A DNA stretch of 64,000 nt from NCBI RefSeq assembly GCF_020783335.1, contig NZ_CP086068.1:2976001-3040000 (forward strand). Direction: 5' to 3'. This stretch comes from Mucilaginibacter daejeonensis (lineage in GTDB: Bacteria > Bacteroidota > Bacteroidia > Sphingobacteriales > Sphingobacteriaceae). A program made the translations under genes and the position numbers. Shown here one piece after another: positions 37,427 to 45,387 of the stretch. The first letter of the stretch is position 1. The number at the start of each line of letters is the position of its first letter. The notes beneath the pieces are model-generated. The model was not told the DNA's origin, did no database searches, and was given only the letters and a program-made list of their open reading frames with translations.

Positions 37427-37535
37427 AAAAAAAGCCCAGGAAATTGCGGACTCCTGAGCCTTTGATGTATAAGTTCATACGTGCAAGAAAGATGCAGCAT
37501 ACAAACGAGGTTTTCACGTCCTCTTGTTTTTAAAC
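37427..37535 (-). ncRNA. Predicted ~110-nt small RNA on the minus strand
   Basis: Reading the minus strand, a TTG (37567-37569) lies 19 bases before TACCTTTG (37540-37547), an ideal Bacteroidota promoter. About 100 bases later comes a stem AAAGGCTCAGGA / TCCTGGGCTTT (one bulge, one G-U) followed by seven U. No convincing ORF lies between. The predicted RNA occupies the gap between RloB and the next defence-like gene, in opposite orientation to both. No known RNA family is recognised. Confidence 0.55.
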
Positions 37536-37660
37536 GCACAAAGGTAGAAAAAGTTATCCTTGTAGCAAGTAAAAACGACGTTACGCTGTCATCTCTCCTT
37601 GGCCTGTACCTGCGCAGCCTTTGCAGTAATATATTGTTAATATTACTAAAGAGATTAAAA

Positions 37661-38911
37661 ATGACAGATCGTTTTATACAAAAGCCGGTTATCCTGGATG
37701 ATGACCTAAGTAATGGCAGGCTCAAAGTAAGCCTGTTGATGACCCTATTAGCGGACCACCCTTATAAAGACCAGGTCGCTGAAACTTTCAAGATAGCTGA
37801 GATAGAAGAAGAGTATATTTTGGTCGACCATATAGATACTCTATTCAAAAAGATCAGTAATATAAATAAGAACTTTCATCGGTTCGCCGTCAATGCGCAA
37901 AGCAAGCATATCAATATTCGGCAAAGCGAAGAGCCGGTAAAAAATCTATCCAATCCGCTTCCTTTGGTCTTCAACTTCGAAGAATATGCAGAGGTAGATG
38001 AAGTGAAAACTGATCTAGATTGCTATGCGATCTACGATTCAAAAAACACTTACTTCGATACTTATGACATGGCAAAATATGCCAATCGTCTCTATAAAGA
38101 TGGTCTTGGAGAACTTGCGCAACATAACCTTGATTATTTCAAAGCTTTAGCGGGCGGACACAAGAAATACAATCGATATCGCAGTTATCGTATGGTCGTC
38201 AGCGATGGTCAGGTTTTCCTGCGCGGTATCACATCAGTAGACAGGTATTATGAGTACGGTGTAGATTTCGCATTTGTTGTTTCTATGCTAGCCTTACACA
38301 GGGACATGAAAAAGCACGAAGGAAACAGGTACGCAATTACCAGTGCCGCGGCATCTGAATCCAAATTAGAAATCATTGTCGCCGATAAGGATCTGAAAGA
38401 TGCAGGACCATTTGGAAAAGCCTCATCAGCAATAATTATCACGACCAATGACCTTGGTCAAGGATCACTAAACTACCAGAAGATTATTCGGGTTGGCGGC
38501 AGGCTGCATGGAGGTGTTTATCTTTTCAACAGCAAAGAGGAAGCAAACAAGAGTGAGTTAATCATCTCGCACCGAACAGGACCAAAGAAAACGCTGGAAA
38601 GTTTGTCCGAATTGGACATGCTATTAAACGACACCCAGGATTTTATCAATGACCTCCTTTCAATAAAAACGATTAAAACACCTGATGAATTACGGGCGCG
38701 TATTGAATACAAGTTGACCAATCCGCGTAGTGCTTTCCGGGAAATTCGTGAATTGAGGGACATTTTCAAAACTAAGATCAGTAATGAAATAAAGGCTTTT
38801 GCCAAGTTGTTGGAAATGTGTGATAAGGCAGAGCAGCTGGAAATTGACTATGACCTCAAGGACAAATTGAGGTACATTATCTCGGAGATTATTCTAAACA
38901 AAAAGTCATAG
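37661..38911 (+). CDS. Unknown 416-residue protein (defence-island gene)
   Basis: I place the start at the ATG at 37661, preceded by GAGATTAAAA; the frame is open upstream but overlaps the predicted small-RNA promoter. The protein has an N-terminal helical part, a mixed middle (YRMVVSDGQVFLRGITS, RYYEYGVDFAFVVSMLALHRD) and a helical C-terminus rich in Lys/Glu. There is no signal peptide or membrane helix. I do not recognise the family. AT-rich codon use matches the element, not the backbone. Confidence 0.8.
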   Translation: MTDRFIQKPVILDDDLSNGRLKVSLLMTLLADHPYKDQVAETFKIAEIEEEYILVDHIDTLFKKISNINKNFHRFAVNAQSKHINIRQSEEPVKNLSNPLPLVFNFEEYAEVDEVKTDLDCYAIYDSKNTYFDTYDMAKYANRLYKDGLGELAQHNLDYFKALAGGHKKYNRYRSYRMVVSDGQVFLRGITSVDRYYEYGVDFAFVVSMLALHRDMKKHEGNRYAITSAAASESKLEIIVADKDLKDAGPFGKASSAIIITTNDLGQGSLNYQKIIRVGGRLHGGVYLFNSKEEANKSELIISHRTGPKKTLESLSELDMLLNDTQDFINDLLSIKTIKTPDELRARIEYKLTNPRSAFREIRELRDIFKTKISNEIKAFAKLLEMCDKAEQLEIDYDLKDKLRYIISEIILNKKS

Positions 38912-39023
38912 GGCACAAGTCTTAGCCTATAACGCTTGTAAAAGTCAGTCTTGCGAAAAATGTTAGTAATTTACAAACATTACACGCTTTTTATTAACTA
39001 AATTTATACGTTATTAATTATAA

Positions 39024-39055
39024 TACAGCGTCTTAAACCAATTTAAGACGCTGTA
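39024..39055. promoter_or_regulatory. 14-bp perfect hairpin in a 5' leader
   Basis: TACAGCGTCTTAAA (39024-39037) and TTTAAGACGCTGTA (39042-39055) pair perfectly around CCAA. It ends 16 bases before the next ATG and is followed by A-rich sequence, so it is not a normal plus-strand terminator. It may be an operator or an RNA structure controlling the gene at 39072. Confidence 0.6.
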
Positions 39056-39071
39056 AAAAATTCTTAAAAAT

Positions 39072-39794
39072 ATGGCAAAAGAAAATGTTGCGGTTAAAGA
39101 GAAGAAGGTTGTTCTCGAGCCACAGATATCGCTTACGATGATATCACGCTATATTATAGCTTCGGAGCGGCGTAGAAAAAGTATTTTGAAAGGCTGTAAA
39201 TATCCACCAAATTACATTCCCAGGTTCTATGAAGTAGCCCGGAAGTTGGTTTGTGAAGCCTTTTCCTTGAATTTTATTGACCAGCATGAAGTTTATTTTG
39301 ACGATTTCAAACGGCATGCCGCACGGCTTAGAAAAGAAGCGAAAGATTATGCCGAAAACACGGATGATTATAAGAACCGTATATATTCAGCAAAAGGTCT
39401 CGACAGCATTGTGGCGATGGAACAATTGTTAACACCCATATTGCAGAAATATGTATTAGAAAACAATCTAACCCGTCGGAGAAACAAAATTATGCAAAAC
39501 GGTGTGCGCATCGGTGCTATGGCTGATTTGATCTTATCCGATGATTCCTCAACCCCTGTAGGCTTTCTTAAATTCAACTTTTCAACAACCAAGCTAAAAA
39601 AGGAAGAAGCTGCGGCAAAGCTTTGGGTACTACATCGCTTCTATTCGGAAAGAGAGTTGAATTTCAATCATAAGATATGCCTCGTAATTGACGTCGCAGC
39701 CTGGCGGATTTATAGATTTTCAGACGTTCAAAACCCAGGTAAAGAAATCGATCTTGCCAGTCATGAGATTTTTAACATTTGGAAACTTATCTGA
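39072..39794 (+). CDS. Unknown 240-residue protein
   Basis: It begins with a Lys/Glu-rich segment, then IISRYIIAS-like MISRYIIASERRRKSILKG and a helical region (residues 50-130). A beta-rich end follows with GAMADLILSDDSSTPVGFLKFNFS. The D-x(9-14)-x-x-K arrangement in that last segment faintly recalls a PD-(D/E)xK nuclease core, which I regard as a guess. It follows the 416-residue unknown by 160 bases on the same strand, and the two may form one system. Confidence 0.75.
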   Translation: MAKENVAVKEKKVVLEPQISLTMISRYIIASERRRKSILKGCKYPPNYIPRFYEVARKLVCEAFSLNFIDQHEVYFDDFKRHAARLRKEAKDYAENTDDYKNRIYSAKGLDSIVAMEQLLTPILQKYVLENNLTRRRNKIMQNGVRIGAMADLILSDDSSTPVGFLKFNFSTTKLKKEEAAAKLWVLHRFYSERELNFNHKICLVIDVAAWRIYRFSDVQNPGKEIDLASHEIFNIWKLI

Positions 39795-40078
39795 CGAAAT
39801 GTTAACAGGCCAACACCATTGTAAGGGTCTTAATATTTTCGGTCAAGGTTTTTCGTCGCGTTGATTTAGGCTTTTCTCGGTTTTACACTGTTCACACATG
39901 AAAGACATTTCCTTATGTTCGAAGACGTTAATATTAAGTAACGCGTTATAGAGGCAAAACGAATTTCCTTTACAGATTTAGCCACATAGCATATCATTAA
40001 AAGCCGTCGTTATTTTAGGCATTAATCATTAGTTTATCAAACACACCTCTCCATTGCATGGCTTAAACAACCGGCAGC

Positions 40079-40167
40079 AGCAAGCAGGAAAACTGTCAAG
40101 GGCGCTGCTGCCAATAAAAACAATAATTGCAGCGTTCATACACCCTTGACAGTTTTCCTGCGGTGCT
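40079..40167. repeat. Large inverted repeat in the 540-bp gap
   Basis: GCAGGAAAACTGTCAAGGG (40084-40102) and CCCTTGACAGTTTTCCTGC (40143-40161) are perfect 19-bp inverted arms, extended outward by AGCA/TGCT after a small bulge, with a 40-base spacer. The gap 39795-40335 has no gene I can support. The element could be a bidirectional terminator, a recombination site or the remains of a small mobile unit. Confidence 0.7.
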
Positions 40168-40335
40168 AATTTTGTGATGGCGGTGCAGTGGTCAATAGTT
40201 ATTAAACGGAAAGGCAATTTTATGGTGAGAGGTAACGAGCTATAGTATTGCCTGTGCGGCAGGAAGGCTGTCGGTATAATGGAACCCGTAGCGATAGCGT
40301 GTGGTGAAATGAAACCGTCTGCCTTTCTGCAAAGG

Positions 40336-41811
40336 CTAATCTTTGAGTTGCTCTATTACCTGATGATACATTTCTTCAGCGGTTATGAACAGCTTGCATA
40401 CTTTGTCCGACAAAGCTTTTACTGTATCCTTGTCTGCCTTGAAGTCGTCTTTATACCTTGCTGCCGAATAGGCCGTTTGTAACAACTCGAAAAGCTGCAC
40501 ATCTTTAACAACACTAAAGTCAAACACATTTTTCAAGTCATCTGTAAAGATCAACGTTATCCTTAGCTGCCTGGCCAGATTATGAATAGAAAGCCGGTAA
40601 CCCAAATTTACCCGAATAATAGCGCTTAAAGTGCTTTCTACAGCTTGGTGCATCAGGAACACCGCTAAATTATAATTACCATCATCAAAACAGCTTAGGG
40701 ACGTATCCAGAAAGTCTTTCCCTTGCTTACCCCAACGGTTCCATATATCTTCTACCTGGCTCTTGATAAATTTTCCATCAGGATTCCGTAGTTCGGGTAA
40801 CTCAAATTTAGATGACTGGTAAGCTATTTTGTTTTTTTGTAAAGCATTGATAAAAAAGCGGCTTCCTTCTTCAAGCGCTCTAAGGAAAGCATCTGACTTA
40901 TGAACGATCGCGCAAACATTGATCAGGTGACCGCATTTCTTCTCGATCTTATCTAAAAGTTGATGTTCCGATGTTTTGTCTTGTTCCTTAGTGATGATTA
41001 AGAAATAAAACGTATCAGGATCAGGATGTGTCCCAAGGTGAATGATCATTAATACAGACTCGATCTCCTTGAGTATGATCTCTATCAATTGATTTAAGCC
41101 AAGCTGTTCAGCCGGTGTAATAGCTTCATTAAACCTGCAATGGAAATTCATTAATGGCAATCTTACCGGATACTGCTTTACCTGAGCAATTATCGTCTCT
41201 TCACGCGCATCTGCATTCTTTTTAAATGTTGGTTCGATCTCGCGCTGCTTGATGATCCACGCGGCCTCATATAGCTTCTGCATGTTCTCGTAGAAGTAGA
41301 TGACATCACTGGTATCTAAGAACTCATCCGCCGAATGATTGGACAAACCCGTTTCCAGCCACTCATAAAGAAAGTCAAGGTACTGGTTAACCGTATAGAC
41401 CTTAAAAAAATTACTAATTGCGAAATATGGATTGATGCGTTCGATGGGTGACAGGTAGATTGGGTAATGCAGCCATTCCCGCTCTTCTCGCTGTAATTGT
41501 ACATCAAAGTTGATATGAATGGCATCAGCGAGTTTCAATGCTCTTTTGGTACGACTGATTAAGTAGGCTGCTTCCAGTAACCTTGCATTTAATTGGTGTG
41601 TAAACAGCAACCCAGCTGGACTTTTCTTATGTTCATCCGTGTAATAACACTCCTCAATCACATGCTTACGCCACTCCAGTAAGCTTTCTAAATGTCCGGG
41701 TAGCCAGTCTGCGGAAAAGAAATCACTGATCACCTTTAAAGGCTCGTTGATCTCATCCTGGTCAAGGTACCGGGGATAAAAGTTCTTTACATCATATTGC
41801 TTTAGGTCCAT
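40336..41811 (-). CDS. HEPN-domain protein with degenerate nucleotidyltransferase-like middle
   Basis: I choose the ATG at 41811 (MDLKQYDVKNFYPRYLD); upstream codons look non-coding. The product is 491 residues. The N-terminal half is a helical region common in Bacteroidota element proteins. The middle (VLMIIHLGTHPDPDTFYFLI) resembles an MNT fold without the GS-DxD motif. The C-terminus is a HEPN domain: LMHQAVESTLSAIIRVNLGY, RLSIHNLARQL, AYSAARYKDDF. HEPN domains often cut RNA in defence. A divergent Xre gene suggests regulated expression. Confidence 0.82.
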   Translation of the reverse strand: MDLKQYDVKNFYPRYLDQDEINEPLKVISDFFSADWLPGHLESLLEWRKHVIEECYYTDEHKKSPAGLLFTHQLNARLLEAAYLISRTKRALKLADAIHINFDVQLQREEREWLHYPIYLSPIERINPYFAISNFFKVYTVNQYLDFLYEWLETGLSNHSADEFLDTSDVIYFYENMQKLYEAAWIIKQREIEPTFKKNADAREETIIAQVKQYPVRLPLMNFHCRFNEAITPAEQLGLNQLIEIILKEIESVLMIIHLGTHPDPDTFYFLIITKEQDKTSEHQLLDKIEKKCGHLINVCAIVHKSDAFLRALEEGSRFFINALQKNKIAYQSSKFELPELRNPDGKFIKSQVEDIWNRWGKQGKDFLDTSLSCFDDGNYNLAVFLMHQAVESTLSAIIRVNLGYRLSIHNLARQLRITLIFTDDLKNVFDFSVVKDVQLFELLQTAYSAARYKDDFKADKDTVKALSDKVCKLFITAEEMYHQVIEQLKD

Positions 41812-41893
41812 GACTGATACTATTGCGACCGACCTGCATTGACCGGCAACACAAAAGAATAGTACCGTACCCCCGTGCCGAACCACAGCGATT

Positions 41894-41948
41894 TGTACTT
41901 TACAATAATGCGGTTGTTTCGTACATTTACAATAATTGATACATTTAC
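41894..41948. promoter_or_regulatory. Direct repeats in the HEPN/Xre divergent promoter
   Basis: GTACTTTACAATAATG and GTACATTTACAATAATTG are near-identical tandem units, then TACATTTAC follows before the Xre start. They likely contain -7 elements and the Xre operator. Confidence 0.45.
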
Positions 41949-41951
41949 GCC

Positions 41952-42347
41952 ATGGCAGAGACTTTACACATTGGAAGAAAGATTAGCAAGATTCGTGAAT
42001 TACGCGGTATAAAGCAGGAAACACTGGCATTAGAACTTGGCATCAGCCAACAAGCGATTTCTAAAATTGAACAAAGTGTCGAGGTTGAAGAAGAGGCTTT
42101 AAGTAAAATCGCGAAAATACTAGGGGTAACGCCGGAGGCAATCAAGAACTTCAGCGAAGAAGCCGTAGTTAACTACTTCAATACATTCAACGATAATAGT
42201 ACGAATAACGGCGCTGTTTACGCTTTTAATAGCACATTCAATCCAATTGACAAATTGGTTGAAGTGTTTGAAGAGAACAAAAAGCTTTATGAACAACTAC
42301 TAACAAGTGAACGAGAGAAAATCGAACTTTTAAAGAATTTGAAATAA
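41952..42347 (+). CDS. Xre-family transcriptional regulator
   Basis: The 131-residue protein has an HTH_3 domain at residues 8-65: IGRKISKIRELRGIKQETLA, LGISQQAISKIEQS and LSKIAKILGVTPEAIKNF. A linker and a C-terminal coiled coil (KLVEVFEENKKLYEQLLTSE) follow. This two-part form is frequent on Bacteroidota elements. It probably represses itself and the divergent HEPN gene, in the manner of an antidote-regulator. Confidence 0.9.
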   Translation: MAETLHIGRKISKIRELRGIKQETLALELGISQQAISKIEQSVEVEEEALSKIAKILGVTPEAIKNFSEEAVVNYFNTFNDNSTNNGAVYAFNSTFNPIDKLVEVFEENKKLYEQLLTSEREKIELLKNLK

Positions 42348-42351
42348 TATC

Positions 42352-42375
42352 AAGCTCCGCAAGGGCTTTTTTTAT
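42352..42375 (+). terminator. Terminator after xre
   Basis: AGCTC and GGGCT pair (with one G-T) around CGCAA and are followed by a T-run, five bases after the stop codon. Confidence 0.6.
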
Positions 42376-42405
42376 TTGCTATCGTGACCTACATGGTTCA
42401 TTTAT

Positions 42406-42462
42406 TAGAAATGCAGAGTATGCATTTCTAACTTTCTGCATTTATAGAAATGTTCATTTCTA
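42406..42462. repeat. Cluster of TAGAAATG palindromes
   Basis: TAGAAATGCAGAGTATGCATTTCTA (two 10-bp arms, 42406-42430) and TAGAAATGTTCATTTCTA (8-bp arms, 42445-42462) share the half-site TAGAAATG. Further AGAAAT half-sites lie up to 42475. They look like operators or iterons. Confidence 0.6.
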
Positions 42463-42541
42463 CAAATACAGAAATCTATATCTCTACATTAAATCGTTGA
42501 TTACGAATTGATTAGTTTATGCGTTGTCGTAGACTTGATTA

Positions 42542-43192
42542 TTACTTACGAACTGTCAAAATTTTCATCTGAAACTCAATTGAATCGGACATGGTTTGAT
42601 TGGCTAAAAGCTTGTAGAACTTTGCCGATTTATAACGGACATTCCATTTTGTTCTATCAATGACGAGCCTGGCGTTGGCTTCTATAATGCTATCTTTAGA
42701 TACTATTTTTGCCGGAAAATTGACTTGATGTGTGATACCTTTAATCGTCAGGTTTCCTGTAACATTCTTACGCTCATCACTTAATTGTGCAACCTCGGTT
42801 AACACGATTGTCGCAAACGGATATTTCTCAACCTCGAAAAAATCAGGATCCTTTAAATGATTAACTAATTTGTTATCACGCCCATGTTTTTTATCGGCAA
42901 TGGTGTTCATATCAATCTCTACTGTACCACCCACAGGTTGACCGTTATTAACCATTAATTCTCCCTTTGATATGTGGACATATCCGCTCTGAGTGTTCAA
43001 TCCGTTTAGAGAAGAACCTTTCCATGTTACTACGCTTGCGTTTGTGTCTATCTGAAGGTATTTTTCGTCCCCGACGTGTAAGGACAGGGGACTTTTTGGT
43101 GCGTTTTTTCTTCCTTTTCTTTCAGACCCGCCGCAACCGAGTATGGTAGCAGCAATTATTAAAATGAAGCAGGGGACTGATGATTTTTTCAT
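42542..43192 (-). CDS. YceI-family lipoprotein
   Basis: The 216-residue protein has a lipobox (ATILGCGG). The YceI domain starts about residue 45: YLQIDTNASVVTWKGSSLNG, GTVEIDMNTIADKKHGRDNKL then VNHLKDPDFFEVEKYPFATI, LTIKGITHQVNFPAKIV. YceI lipocalin-like barrels bind polyprenyl-type lipids in the periplasm. It is cargo inside the mobilizable element, beside a propeller lipoprotein on the same strand. Confidence 0.9.
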   Translation of the reverse strand: MKKSSVPCFILIIAATILGCGGSERKGRKNAPKSPLSLHVGDEKYLQIDTNASVVTWKGSSLNGLNTQSGYVHISKGELMVNNGQPVGGTVEIDMNTIADKKHGRDNKLVNHLKDPDFFEVEKYPFATIVLTEVAQLSDERKNVTGNLTIKGITHQVNFPAKIVSKDSIIEANARLVIDRTKWNVRYKSAKFYKLLANQTMSDSIEFQMKILTVRK

Positions 43193-43257
43193 GTTATAGA
43201 ATAATATCGGTTAAAGAATGAGATTAATGAATAGATATTAGCAAATCATTTATGCTT

Positions 43258-44310
43258 TCATTTTTGATGCTCTTTACTTCTAAAGTCAGTAATGGTTTGG
43301 CCATCATACCGGTACACCCCGTTCATCGACCCAAACCAAATACTACCATCGTTAACTTCCAAAATATCACAGAGCATTTTTCTTACTGACATGATCTCGG
43401 TTACCTTAGGAATGTTATCATATAAAGACTTCGCATCATAGCGCGCAAGGACCCAGTTTCCAACCCCATTCGTGCTAGAAGCACCAGTAGTCCAGATATT
43501 TCCTTTGCTATCCTCAGCTATCGCCGACGCACCCCGCTTTGATACTTTGGTAAACGTGCTGCCGTCATACCGCCACAGACCACCCGAAACCAACAGCGTA
43601 TCGCCTTTTCTATCTTCGATGATCGATGCACCAAACCAAATGTTTCCTTTTCTGTCTTGGATGATTGACCCAACGTTGTGAAATGGTTTGCCCTCTTTAT
43701 TTTTGAAGACGGTAAACGTTTTTCCATCATAAACACAAGCGTCTCCATCGGTACCAAACCACAGTTTTCCGGTCCTGTCTTCAAAGATGGTATGGACACT
43801 ATGATTAGAAAGTCCATCTTTCGTTGTCAAATTTTGAAAAGACCTACCATCATAACGGCTCACCCCGTTCCCGGTGCCCAGCCAGATATGACCGGCCTTG
43901 TCTTCAACAATGGAAAAAATGCAGTTACTGGGTAGTCCCTCCCGGGTTGTAAAATGCCGGAAAATTTTTCCATTGTACTGGTAAACCCCGGAATCGGTCG
44001 TTGCAAACCAAAGGTGTCGGCGCCGATCTTCCAACACATTCCAATACCTTCGAGAACCTATTTTACTGGTGAGATTAGTGAATGATTTTCCATCATAGCT
44101 GAACACACCGCCAAATGATGCGGCAATTAATAGAGTACCGTTTTTGCTTTGCTTGATATTGCGGACCATTCTGCTCGGGCCGTAAGCCGTAACGGTGTCT
44201 TTAATGGTGTAATTAATATGATCTTGATGAGGTTTAATTTTGTTTTGCCCGCAGCACAGGCAAAAGACGGAGATCAATAACAAAAGATATAAGCGCGCGT
44301 ACTTCATCAT
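43258..44310 (-). CDS. Two-component-regulator propeller lipoprotein
   Basis: The 350-residue protein starts with a lipobox (SVFCLCCGQ). It then has about seven Reg_prop blades of the type GHIWLGTGNGVSRYDGRSFQ, repeated every 40-45 residues. This is the sensor part of Bacteroidota hybrid systems, but here no membrane helix, kinase or DNA-binding domain follows. It probably senses or binds a ligand in the periplasm. A divergent membrane regulator at 44470 is a likely partner. Confidence 0.88.
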   Translation of the reverse strand: MMKYARLYLLLLISVFCLCCGQNKIKPHQDHINYTIKDTVTAYGPSRMVRNIKQSKNGTLLIAASFGGVFSYDGKSFTNLTSKIGSRRYWNVLEDRRRHLWFATTDSGVYQYNGKIFRHFTTREGLPSNCIFSIVEDKAGHIWLGTGNGVSRYDGRSFQNLTTKDGLSNHSVHTIFEDRTGKLWFGTDGDACVYDGKTFTVFKNKEGKPFHNVGSIIQDRKGNIWFGASIIEDRKGDTLLVSGGLWRYDGSTFTKVSKRGASAIAEDSKGNIWTTGASSTNGVGNWVLARYDAKSLYDNIPKVTEIMSVRKMLCDILEVNDGSIWFGSMNGVYRYDGQTITDFRSKEHQK

Positions 44311-44469
44311 TTCTTTATAAATGTTAATTTATTGGGAATATTGGCAGTTTTGAACACCCCATATTCAATTACCGCAATCAGTTCAGCAAAAGTAAGTGCC
44401 TGTCATTAGGCAGGAGGAATTGCTATTGTAAATAAAAATGTAAACTTTGTAAATAATATCATTACAATT

Positions 44470-45375
44470 ATGCGCCGTAGCCAAAATTCCATTTGTATAT
44501 CCAGGAAAGCCAAATTTTTTGTTGGATTGGTAATCCTTTTGGTTACTGCTGCACTATGTGCAGCTTTTAGTATGACCGGCGATAGGGACTTTGCTACAGC
44601 CAGAAGGGAAATTTTATTCCGGAGAATAGGACACGAGTTGCTCTTGCAATCGGGTGATAGCACATCCAGGGTGCTACCGGTAAAAAAGATTACCGAAAAC
44701 GAATACCAGATTAGATTTGAAAATGCATTTACATTTCAAACAGATTCATTAATAAATCTTACTCGGCGCGAACTAGGTAGAGATCCATTGGCAAGCGATT
44801 ATGTTGTTAACGTTTTGGATAGTCGCAACCCCGGGGCTGCTTATGGATATGCGATCTCGAAAAACAATGAAGATGAAATTGTAGCCTGCAAGGGCAGAAA
44901 GCAACCCAAAGCGCATTATGTGGTAGATGTCCAGTTTAAAACAGCAGGGGGCAGTATAATCAAGGGCGGATATCTTTTGAGTGGCCTACCGTTTTTAGCA
45001 TTTGCAGGTTTTCTATTTTTCAGGTCGACGCAATCGCGAAAGCCCCTCTACAGGAAAGATACAGATGCCAGTACGATCACTTTGGGTTCTATGTTGTTTG
45101 AAGCAAAGAAAGGCAAACTTGTAATAAATGGTATAACCATAGATTTGACCGGAACCGAAACTCGTGTTATGCGCATTTTCGCCTCATGTCCAAACGAAAT
45201 TGTGGAGCGAAGTCGGCTACAAAAAGAGATATGGGAAGATAACGGTGTTATAGTGGGTCGCAGTCTTGATGTGTTTATATCAAAACTCAGGAAAAAATTA
45301 GAACCTGATCCGAATTTGAAGATTACCGTTCTACGCGGTAAAGGTTATAGGCTTGAAACCAATTTAATGCAATAA
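44470..45375 (+). CDS. Membrane-bound winged-helix regulator (ToxR-like topology)
   Basis: The 301-residue protein has a membrane helix at about 15-33, a periplasmic part (35-175) and a second helix near 176-192 (SGLPFLAFAGFLFF). The C-terminal OmpR-type winged helix at 215-298 contains GITIDLTGTETRVMRIFA, VERSRLQKEIWEDNG, GRSLDVFISKLRKKLEPD and VLRGKGYRLE. DNA-binding and sensing are in one chain. It probably controls the divergent propeller-YceI genes. Confidence 0.88.
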   Translation: MRRSQNSICISRKAKFFVGLVILLVTAALCAAFSMTGDRDFATARREILFRRIGHELLLQSGDSTSRVLPVKKITENEYQIRFENAFTFQTDSLINLTRRELGRDPLASDYVVNVLDSRNPGAAYGYAISKNNEDEIVACKGRKQPKAHYVVDVQFKTAGGSIIKGGYLLSGLPFLAFAGFLFFRSTQSRKPLYRKDTDASTITLGSMLFEAKKGKLVINGITIDLTGTETRVMRIFASCPNEIVERSRLQKEIWEDNGVIVGRSLDVFISKLRKKLEPDPNLKITVLRGKGYRLETNLMQ

Positions 45376-45387
45376 AGTGGAGCTTTA

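Noticed and set aside
37481..37660. Upstream extension of the 416-residue unknown protein
   Set aside because: The extra 60 codons overlap the strong minus-strand promoter, and an ATG with a good A-rich lead lies at 37661.
41812..41886. N-terminal extension of the HEPN protein (25 codons)
   Set aside because: It runs into the promoter repeats shared with the divergent xre gene, and its residues look unlike the protein that follows.
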